A stretch of 64,000 nt of DNA, from NCBI GenBank assembly GCA_963854835.1, contig OY978525.1:115705018-115769017 (forward strand), in the 5' to 3' direction. A program made the translations under genes and the position numbers. Source of the stretch: Megamerina dolium (taxonomy: Eukaryota; Arthropoda; Insecta; Diptera; Megamerinidae). The notes beneath the pieces are model-generated. The model ran no database searches. It was not told the DNA's origin and saw only the letters and a list, made by a program, of their open reading frames with translations. Shown one piece after another: positions 55,320 through 64,000 of the stretch (position 1 is the stretch's first letter; each line of letters starts with the position of its first letter).

Positions 55320-56534
55320 TCAGGTGTAGTAATAGATAGCTTTAGTAATCTGTATCTCGGATTGTATAAGTGCGATCGGCTTACGCTAGATGGCGTTAGA
55401 AAGATAGGATTTCATACTAAATAAATTTTGAAATTGCTTAACTCAGTATTGTTTGAGCACGCGTCAAAGATGGACACCAGTAAAGAGAATATAGGTAATA
55501 TTTTACAGTTTTTCTTCGATGAAGGCGAAAACGCAAGGTAGACGGCTGAAAATGTGAATAGTGCTTATGGTCCTAATATTGTAAGAGCCAATCACGTGCA
55601 ATTTTGGTTTCGTCAATTTCGTTCCAGTAATTTTGATATCAAAGATGCACTACACTCTAGAAGGGCAATTGTCGAAAATATCGATAAAATAATGGAAATA
55701 GTCGAGTCTGACCGTCATGTATGCACTGTTTTTTATTGCGCAGGAGCTAAACATTGCACAAAAAACCATGTGGAACCATATAAATAAGGCTAGGTACAAA
55801 ATGAAGCTCGATGTATGGGTGCCACACGAGTTAACGCAAAAAAAAAACCTCATGGACAGAATTTCCATCTGCGAATCGCTGCTGAATAGCCACAAAATCG
55901 ATCCATTTCTGAAGCGGATATTTACGGATGATAAGTGAGTCACTTACGACAACGTCAAACGAAAACGGTTGTGGTCGAATCGCGGTGAGCCGGCGCAAAC
56001 GGTGCCCAAGCCAGGATTGACGGTCAGGAAGGTTTTGCTATGTGTTTGGTGGGATTCATCAACTATGAGCTGCTCCCCTACGGCCAAACTCTTAATTCGG
56101 ACCTATACTGTCAACAATTGGACCGTCTGAAGGAAGCAATCGCCCAGAAGCGGCCAGCTCTGGCCAATAGGAGAGGAATTGTGTTCCATTAGGACAACGC
56201 CAGGCCACACACATCGATAGTGACTCGCCAGAGTGACTCCGGGAGCTTGGTTGGGAGGTTCTTATGCATCCAACTTATAGTCCGGATCTGGCACCAAGTG
56301 CTTACTACCTGTTCCTGTCTATGGCGAATAATTTTGCTGGTGAAAAATTCGCCTGAAGAGAAGCTTGTGAAAATCGATTATCCCAGTTTTTTGCCAATAG
56401 GGACGAGGGTTTCTATGAGAGTGGCATTATGAAATTATCTTCAAAATGGCAACAAGTTATCGAACAAAACGGTGCATATTTGACCTACCTTCAATTTAAT
56501 GCAAAAATAATGGATTTCTTTATACTATACTTCA
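55320..56534 (+). mobile_element. Near full-length mariner, family B copy 3
   Basis: TA at 55318-55319 and 56535-56536. The left end TCAGGTGTAGTAA lacks about 20 bp just inside the TIR. The plus-strand transposase has MDTSKEN near 55470 and HTH frames 55554-55787 (ANHVQFWFRQFRSSNFDIKD) and 55717-55938 (AQELNIAQKTMWNHINKA, LDVWVPHELTQKKNLMD). The first Asp region reads FTDDK followed by a stop (TGG to TGA). After VRKVLLCVWW a short deletion shifts frame. The second Asp box is preceded by a stop (FH-stop-DNARPHTS). The third is damaged (APSAYYLF, Asp to Ala). It ends KWQQVIEQNGAYLT. It is inactive. Confidence 0.88.
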
Positions 56535-56539
56535 TATTT

Positions 56540-58540
56540 TTCAAAATGTTATTCATTTCTATTGATATTTCAAAGATTTATATTTCAAACTCCTCCAAAT
56601 GTCAAAAAGAAGAAAAAAAATGCAACATTCAAGCAAATGCCAAGCCAATTTGTATTAGTTAATAAACACAAACGACTTATTTCAACTACTGAAAATTGAT
56701 ATCTTCAATGAATGATCAATTTATTAGTAGCGCCCACAATTCTCTATTACACCACCATCAAATCACTTTTACAAGTGTTCTTCTATCATACTTACTTACT
56801 ACTTATTCAAACTCGAATTCGAAATGTTATGCTTTCATTGCATTCAGACTTACAAGTACCTACAAACGAGTATACGTCTCGATTGCACGATTTGATGGAT
56901 TGAAATTGTCGCATTTGTTGACACTACCTACTCTCGCGTTAATGATTATGGTGACGATGACTACACTGCGTCACTGCGTTACAATTCCCAAAGAGTGCAC
57001 ATACATAGAAGACAAACAAAAGACAATGACATTCAACATTGCTTAGTATATGCCATGGCAGTAGAGTGGTGTCAAATAACACTTTGTCTTGACTTGAATG
57101 AATTTGAATTGACAGTATGTGTGTATGGGTGTGTGTGAGTGTGGTTGGCGACTTTGGTTAGTTTTCGTCTATTAAATTAGTTATCTACAACAACTACTAC
57201 AACAACAACAACGATGAAAAAATGTGAACAATCATCATCAGACATTTCAATAGACTATAATAATAAAAAAAATGTACAATGGCTTTGTGTATGATTATAT
57301 ACATTTGATGACCTTGATGCTTGATCCACCATTATTATTTCATATTCATTATGGCATACTTACTTTGTAGAGTCAAAGAAAAATATCACATCATTTTTAC
57401 ATTTTTTACAAAGAAAAAAATTTTTACTTTGTGGATTACACAATTTTTTATTCAGAATTTTTTTTTTTTTTTTAATCAAATAGGAAGCTCTTATTGATGA
57501 GACATCAGATATAGATGAAATATTGAAATTATTTTCACTCTTTCAGTGCTTTATTTTAATATTTGAATTATGAAGAATAATTATTAAAAATATCTTTTTC
57601 TTATATTCGAATTTCCTTAGAAATCTATAGAGTTTCCTTTAAATATGCAGCTGCTATTTTAGTGCTCTGGCTTGATCAGAAAATAAAAAGAATCATCAGT
57701 TTATAATTTCCTGCTCAATTGACTAGCATTTGGGGCGATCATTAATCAATTTGAAAAAATATATGCTCCAAACGCCATCATCCAGAAATTCCTACTACAA
57801 TGTGGCTGCGATAATGTGATCGTACATTTATCATTTCATTTACACAACAAGCAATAGCTTTAACTGCTTAAAGCGGCTATGGTGATCATTGACTACCTAT
57901 GGAGATCATTTTGATATCGGCAGCATCATTACCATCATTGCCTTCGATTATTTCTTTTTTGTATTCAATGTTCATTTCTTTTGCCATTCATAAAGTAATA
58001 CAGTAGTTTATACCACTTTTGATAGTAGGTCAAATTGAGATTATTTTTCTTTCGTTAGATATTTGATCATATAAAAAGAGGACAATTTCAATTTAATATT
58101 TAATTTTAATTTTAAAAGTACATATAAAATATATTCTAAGAAACTACGATAATCCAGTGTTTAGGGCTTATGTGCATAAGATCCAATTTCCGACCCTTTG
58201 CGGCCTTTGAAAGTTCATGCCATACTCACTATCCAGTCTAAGTCATGACAAAGCCTAACGAGACTTTATTTAAAGCTGCGGCATAGGGAATGGGCTGGGG
58301 AATATTGATTTATTCTTATTGGTACTAAGAAGTTCTTGCAGATTTGATAACAGATGTCGCTACTAGTTTATTATTCCATTGATTCATCTGGCAACACCGT
58401 CATTTTGAAATTTCATCATTAGGCTTTTTTTCCCTATTTGTCATTAAGCTGATGTGTAAACAACATAGTTTCTATGTGCTCCGAATATGTCCACTTTTAT
58501 ACCGATTAATAAGTTTTTTGGAGGGGGATTTTACTTAATT
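56540..58540. other. AT-rich non-coding stretch
   Basis: No host gene recognised. A CAA array lies at about 57187-57212, a T-run at 57459-57474 and a TG patch at 57118-57140. From about 58380 the sequence (CATCTGGCAACACCGTCATT) may already be 5' untranslated sequence of the following mariner. Confidence 0.5.
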
Positions 58541-58550
58541 ACTTCAATAT

Positions 58551-59126
58551 GAAGAAAAAGGCTGCCGAAAGTCATCGTATTTTAGTGGAAGAATTGGAGG
58601 CTTAATAAAGATCCATCACAAACGCAAGATGAACTCATAAGAACACTTGGAGTTACTCAGCCAACCATTTGCCATCGGAAATTGGGTGCCGTATGAACTG
58701 AAGCCAAGAGACGCCGAACGCCGTTTTTTCACATATGAACAACGGCATAAAAGAAATGAGTTTTTACATCGAATTGTTACTGACGATGAAAAGTAGGTCC
58801 ATTATAATAAATCAAAGCGTCGGGCAATGTATGAATACCCCGGCCTTGCCTCTTCATCAACGACCAAGCCAAATATTTATGACGAGAAGATCATGCTGTA
58901 TATTTGGTGGGATCAGATGGGTGTGGTATATTATGAGCTATTAAAATCGGATCAGACGATCACAAGCGAGCTGTACCAACGATAATTGATAAGTTTATGT
59001 CGGGTATTGTGAGAAAAGGCGCTGCAATACGATGATAGACATGATAATGCTCGGCCACATGTTGTGGCGACCGTTAAAACGTACTCAGAAATGCTCAAAT
59101 GGGAGTGGGACGATAATTTCCCCTAA
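58551..59126 (+). pseudogene. Mauritiana/mellifera-like mariner transposase relic, 3'-truncated
   Basis: Plus strand. It starts MKKKAAESHRILVEELEA, a deletion having joined the first residues to a region normally ~60 codons later. It continues KDPSQTQDELIRTLGVTQPT (about 58607-58665, across stops), WVPYELKPRDAERRFFTYEQ (about 58684-58743) and LHRIVTDDEK followed by stop (first Asp, Trp codon mutated). Then come VHYNKSKRRAMYEYPG, TKPNIYDEKIMLYIWWDQMG and VVYYELLKSDQTITSELYQR. Near the end it reads RHDNARPHVVATVKTYSEML with the second Asp (about 59040), then EWDDNFP, where it stops before the third Asp. No 3' TIR. Dead relic. Confidence 0.82.
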
Positions 59127-59199
59127 AGAAACAATAAAAAGTTTCCAATATTTAACACATAACTGAGATTTCCAGTACTTCCACTGCACCAGTTGTGCA

Positions 59200-59345
59200 T
59201 ATTATATCATCTATTCCGAATGGCAGAAATCTTGTGACGTCACTCTTTCTGACTTTTGTCATAAAATTTTTGTATGGCAATTATATCTTATCGGAACAAT
59301 TTCCAATAGCTTGTCAACATATGAATAATATACGTAAGAATATAA
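59200..59345 (-). mobile_element. tRNA-derived SINE, copy 9, short decayed fragment
   Basis: The plus strand ATTCCGAATGGCAGAAATCT, CTTGTGACGTCACTCTTTCT, then CTTATCGGAACAATTTCCAA and GCTTGTCAACATATGAATAA follow the SINE body in reverse orientation. Neither head nor tail is recognisable. Its flank contains unrelated AT-rich sequence. Confidence 0.7.
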
Positions 59346-59629
59346 TGTTTAAAAAATTAATTGTCGTTAAATTACACAGTGCAACAATTTTAAGGTTATT
59401 GTTTAGGGCCTCAAACTCCAAGAGGACTTAGCTCCATTTTCATCATAATTTTTTTTTTTTTTTTACAATCGTTTAAATTTACTATATTTTGATCAACAAC
59501 TCAATTATTTTGCTCAAAATATTATACAATATATAAAACGACTCCAAACAATAATTCAGAGGCCAAACCTTCAGAGGCTCATAGTAAAATTACATAAGCA
59601 TTTTTTTTTTTTTTTGTAGAAAATTTTAA

Positions 59630-60475
59630 CCCTTTAACTCTCACCTCAATTGGTTTTTTTTTTTTTTTGTACCCTTAACACTCATCTTACTGGGTCTTTT
59701 TGATCCTCCTTAAAATAAGTTTCATAAAAGTTTATTATAAATGGCAATTAAAAGTTTAAAATGTTCCACAGAAATTTTATGCATGAAATTTTACTGGGGG
59801 GTCATCGAAAAACTCCTACGGACTTAGACGAATACGCAAGTAAGCTTAATAAGAGTAATATATACAAACAGGGTGTTTTATTGAGGAGGTTAGAGCTTAT
59901 ATTAACTTACGATAAATATTTCGATCAAAAAGTAATATGTTGTGTACCGTTGGTACTAAAAGTTATAGGCGAAACTTGCTACAATTATTTGCTGCAATGG
60001 CTAAATCGTAAACTATGAGTCCCATAATCTGGATTGACCCTACTGTTCATGATCGGTCGAAATGCTACCCGTGTGTAAACACAGTGCATGGACTTACCAA
60101 AAAATATATATAAAAAATGTATGGCTTTTCAGAGAGTTAATGTTCAAAGGTTATGCTCTATGAGCCCGAACGAAAAAGGCGATAGTGACTATGATTTCAA
60201 AACACTATCAGAAAAAAAAGCGTCGAACTAACTGATTTAATATTAAAACATAATTTTTTTTATTAAAATCTCAAATTGACAAGATTTACGTTTATTCTTT
60301 AATACGTAGGAGTTTTTCACCCTTGGTGACACTTAGTAAAATTTTCTGCTTAAAATTTATGTAGAACATTTGAAGCCTGTAATTGCCATTTTTAATGAAC
60401 TTTAATAAAACATATTGTAAAGACGGTCAAAAAGACTCATTCACATGAAAGTTAAGTTGTAAAAGTATACTACAA
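59630..60475. mobile_element. Long-TIR non-autonomous element, possibly piggyBac-like
   Basis: An inverted repeat of about 140-170 bp per arm. The left arm 59668-59828 and right arm 60302-60475 share GTCTTTTTGA, AATGGCAATTA, CAGAAATTTTA/CATAAATTTTA and AAAACTCCTACG in the same order. On the left the sequence is preceded by TTAACCCTTTAACTCTCACC (from 59626), the start typical of piggyBac-type ends (TTAA target plus CCCTTT). A second related motif CCCTTAACACTCATCTTACT follows at about 59671. The centre (59829-60300) has an open frame of 85 codons reaching into the left arm (59761-60018) without a known domain. No transposase is present. The right TTAA end was not clearly found. Confidence 0.6.
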
Positions 60476-60479
60476 AAAA

Positions 60480-61648
60480 TTTACTCATTAAATTTTAATA
60501 TAGGTCTCTGAAGTCTGGAATTATGTTTGGTGTCGATTTATATTGTATATTATATTTCAAATAAAATAATTGTGTTTTTATCAAAATATTGAAACTTTAA
60601 CCCATTGTTCAAAGAAAACATTGTCATGAGATGGAGCTACATCCTGTTTGAGTTTGACTATCACGCACGGAATACTAAGTTTGAAGTTTGAAGTTGGTTG
60701 GCTCATCCTTAAAGTACAATACTAACCAACCAAGAGACCTTAAGGAATACCCAGTATGCTGACCTTAAATGATTTAAAATTAAACTGACTATATAAGGAA
60801 GAACCTTAACAGTTTGCATGCAGGAAAAGATGCTCACATAAACATGGAGTTCTGAGTGTCAATTAACATTATCATTAGCAATAATTTACAGTGATGGTCA
60901 CTACTTGCAGAGAATTATAAAAAATATATATATACATAAAGAAAATAATTTAGTTTCATGGAGGCAGCAGAATACCCTTAATACTGCCTCACTTCCAATC
61001 AATTATTTGTAATATTTTCATTTGACATACTGGCTAATATTTATCAACCACAATTAAACGACAACCGCAAGTTATTGTTTACTACCACAAAATAGAATAT
61101 TAAAGGCATGAAATGGACAAGTAACAAATCGCTTGCATATAAGTAATTTTTAATAAATTATTTTACCCCATGCATGATCATATTTATGTATGTTATATGA
61201 TCGAAGGCCGGTAAGATCATGGGTAGTTCAATAATGACTATGATGTAAAAATAACCTGATTTATGATTTTCTGCTATTTTTTTTTTTTTTTTCGTTTTCT
61301 TTTTGTCACATCTACACTAAAGTTCATTAGATCTTTATCTAAATGAAGTATCTGCATATCTTAATATTGAGTGCTTACATACATACATACATACATACGT
61401 GATAATCGAAATGATCTTACAAGTGATCTTAAAAGTGCATACTACATAGTAAATATATCAACGCATTTATTGTGCAACGGCGGTATAAAAAATGTGTCTG
61501 AAAAAAAGAAGAATAAAATTTTAATAAAAAAAGAAGAAAATATTATAAATAAAATATGAAACTTTAAAGTTGCTATGGCTTCTCAAGCACATACCAAACA
61601 CATAGTTGGTACATCAATATGTACATTCTCTTACCTATGGTATGTAGC
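60480..61648. other. AT-rich non-coding stretch
   Basis: No gene recognised. A T-run lies at about 61277-61292 and a CATA array at about 61376-61398. Confidence 0.5.
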
Positions 61649-61650
61649 TA

Positions 61651-62865
61651 CAGGGTGATTTTTTAAGATCGTTCGGATTTGATTTACAAAAAAAAAAAAC
61701 ACATAAAATTTAGAAAAATGTATGAAATCTTAATTTGAGTCGATAGAACGATCTATATAATTCAATGCTTAAAGATGATTTCATGTAAATGTTGACCGCG
61801 GCTACGCTTCAACTAGTTCATACGCTTGGTCCAATTTTGGCATACTCTCTCCAACATTTCGGCCGGTAACTCACGAATCAATTCTTCTATATTGGCTTCC
61901 AGACATGAGCCTTAACATAGCCCTCCCAAAAAAACTGTCTAAAGGCGTTAAATTGCACGAGCTAGGCGGCCAATTTACTGGACCCTAGCGCCATGTGGCA
62001 CCATCTTCTTGAAATCACATGTCAGCCAAGACCAGCTCTTCCTTTTTGGGCAAAAAAAAGTTTGTAATCATCGCATGGTAGCGCTCGTCATTCACAGTAA
62101 CGTTCCTGCCTTCGTCGTCGCCCTGAAAAAGTACGGTCCAATGATGCCACCGGCCCTTAATCCACACCAAGCAGTGCATTTATCGGAATGCATTGGCAGT
62201 TCTTGCAATGCTTCTAGCTGTTCTTCACACCACACATGGCAATTTTGATTATTCACGTATCCATTCCAGACCAGAAATGAGCTTCGTCGTTGAACACAAT
62301 TTTCCGATAAAAAAAAAAGTGGATCTTCATCCAACTTTGCCAGCGGCCATTCACCAAAAGCTAGCCCTTGTGGTAGGTCGTGTGGCTTCAATTCTTACAC
62401 CAGCTATATTTTAAAAGGTTTTACACCAAAATCCTTCTGCAAAATTTTTCACGTAGTGTAGTAACAGAGTCCCAATTGCTGCAAACGGCACCGAATCGAT
62501 AATTCACGGTCTCACCAACAACACTGGCGGATACATCTGCGATATTTTCCTTTGTCCGCACTCTACGTATGCGTGTTGGTGGTTAAAATGTCCAATAATG
62601 TAAATTTGGTGCGAAATTTAGTCACAAGATTCCGAATAGCCGCCTCAGAAGGTCGCCTAAAACTGACCATAAAATGAAAGAAGTGGACGAGCATGAATTT
62701 TGATAATAAAATTCAATAATCTGCAGGCGTTGGTTGTTTGCAAGTCGATTTATGGTTAAATTATAGACCAAACTGAACATGTTTGACAGTAACATGTTAC
62801 ATGAAAACAGCGGAGCTGTCAAAAACAGTGTTGCCAAAATAAAAAGTTGCTACAAAATCACCCTG
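61651..62865 (-). mobile_element. DD41D (rosa-type) mariner relic, third copy
   Basis: TA-flanked (61649-61650, 62866-62867), both ends CAGGGTGATTTT. The transposase reads right to left. INRLANNQRLQIIEFYYQN lies near 62740, and TKENIADVSASVV near 62550. The first Asp is in VFNDEAHFWSG (about 62290, partly out of frame). Frame 62092-62391 gives NGYVNNQNCHVWCEEQ, MHSDKCTAWCGLRAGGIIGP and YFF. Further on EDGATW carries the second Asp (about 62000). A deletion follows, so the CNLTPLDSFFW third-Asp motif (about 61945) lies only about 22 residues away. Stops and frameshifts are frequent. Its TIR type links it to 7881-9119. Confidence 0.85.
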
Positions 62866-62867
62866 TA

Positions 62868-64000
62868 CATAATGACGAGTACAAGTACTTGTTGTATACC
62901 TTGAGGCTGGCTATTTTTAAGCAGCAGCAGCACATACAAGTTACACATAGATTAGCAATTAATATGTTAATTGGTGCACTTCACTTAACACTGTCATATG
63001 AGCGCAAAGTACTACGCCAATTTGTATACATGTTGAAGAATGTCCAATGAGACAGAGCATTGGCCATTGACTATTCTAAAGTTTTGTATATATGATGAAT
63101 CTATATAGGTATGTATTGTATGTGTGCTACACTTATGAATAGAGCAACTTAATTTTACATAGACCATGAAATCTGTAGATTTTGTTGTTGTTAATTTAAC
63201 CTTAGGTTATACCATTATATGATGTGAAGTAAATTGAAGTAGCAGCAGTTAGTTACATATACATACTATAGCTTGAATAGAGTTTCAAGTCAATTCTCAT
63301 ATGGGAGGGAGAATTAATAGCCGTTATATACAAGTAATAGCAAACGAAGCTGCCAATAGACTGCTTCTTCAACAATACAATCAAGTTGCTTTTTGCTTGG
63401 GTTGGTATGGTAATTATTTTTGTTTTAGCCAATTTTTGCGTGGGTAAATAATTTTAACTTGTTCGGTAGTTTTTGTTGTTTTTTTTTTTTTTTGTGTGTG
63501 TTTATAATAAATGAACAGGTTCAATTTATTTTGCATATGTAACTTATGCAAATTACTAAGGAAATGTAATATGTAGTTAGTAGTCGCTGCTGCTGCTGCT
63601 GCTGCTATTACTACTACATACTATTACTTCGCATTGCGCATGTGTAGCTAAAAAAAATTTTTTTAATACATTCGCATTCAATGTGCACCTTCCAGTCAAA
63701 TTTTATTTGTAATTTATTTCTATGCTCTTAGTCATTGATATTGTTGTTGTTGTTGTTAGTGCAGTTTCTAGTGCTGCCGTTTTAGTTTGTATTTCTATTT
63801 TCACATTAAACGTTTTTTTGTTGTTGTTGTTGTTTTTTGTATTTTGCATACAACTCTTCATAAATCCCACAACTTGTAATTTAATGTACACGTTCTAATT
63901 TATTTGTTTGTTTTGTATTCTCTCTTTATTACTGTATTTTTAGCATTATTGTTACCTGCAGTTTTTACTGCAGATCAAACATTAAATTACACCAATTTGT
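62868..64000. other. AT-rich non-coding with GCT and TTG arrays
   Basis: No gene recognised. A GCT array lies at 63586-63606, TTG arrays at about 63740-63757 and 63819-63835, and a T-run at about 63480-63493. The asparagine/threonine-rich minus-strand frame at 63703-63891 is a translation of those arrays. Confidence 0.55.

Noticed and set aside
56696..57046. 116-codon plus-strand frame
   Set aside because: Serine/threonine/leucine-rich composition typical of AT-rich non-coding DNA; no motif and no homologous copy in the window.
58735..58944. 69-codon plus-strand frame as an independent gene
   Set aside because: It overlaps the mariner transposase relic in a different frame.
59761..60018. 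85-codon frame as a host gene
   Set aside because: Its first third lies in the terminal inverted repeat of an element, and there is no recognised domain; kept only as part of the element description.

Overview
The window looks like intergenic (or very large intronic) nuclear DNA of a higher fly. It is strongly AT-rich, full of CAA/TTG, GAT and CATA microsatellites, and packed with Tc1/mariner relics. A tephritid fruit fly is my best guess: DD41D 'rosa'-type mariners were first described in Ceratitis, and motifs such as TACGAGTA recur throughout. This placement is inference. I find no convincing host protein-coding exon, true tRNA, rRNA, CRISPR array or bacterial-type operon. No LTR retrotransposon or viral sequence is recognisable.

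What the window does contain is a layered transposon graveyard. (1) At least twelve lineages or subfamilies of Tc1/mariner elements are present, most with TA target duplications and recognisable terminal inverted repeats (TIRs). They are: a family with a CTATTTATATTTCGGG TIR (921-2073, 20148-21103); a family with a GTGTAGTAAAAAGAAATCC TIR (6528-7040, 9828-11131, 55320-56534); DD41D rosa-type elements (7881-9119, 42757-44058, 61651-62865); irritans-type (26010-27060, 27800-29069); cecropia-type (22039-22980); a mauritiana/mellifera-like relic (58551-59126); DD37D maT-like relics (30154-31166, 32574-34001); and other DD34D relics (13955-15380, 17190-18261, 40379-40913, 52228-53510). A deletion-derived family is also present (41088-41798, 50136-50828). 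(2) Non-LTR retrotransposon fragments include an RTE-like reverse transcriptase split by later insertions (3416-3770 and 5085-5668), an RNase H-bearing LINE (35944-37425), and short C-terminal pieces at 7235-7600, 16477-16851 and 47969-48156. (3) A tRNA-derived SINE family is present in nine copies. Five full-length or near full-length copies and one 5'-truncated copy have target-site duplications (TSDs), and four of those six sit inside older transposons.

Other structure: an inverted pair of 21-bp minisatellite arrays flanks a mariner at 20003-21524 (foldback-like). A ~195-bp tandem repeat lies at 37665-38395 and a ~165-bp tandem repeat at 41806-42420. An element with TACCCTGCAT ends and an RGAC microsatellite (mini-me/Helentron-like) lies at 50951-52219. 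A long-TIR element lies at 59630-60475. Perfect palindromes lie at 28599-28634 and 29229-29262.

Nothing here works together as a pathway; the shared theme is mobile DNA and its decay. The best-preserved gene is the DD41D transposase on the minus strand at 42861-43946, which carries a single in-frame nonsense codon. The most unusual items are the foldback-like minisatellite structure, the SINE family with two alternative 3' tails and a UUCG-capped 3' hairpin, and the mariner derivative in which two dispersed copies share one internal deletion.
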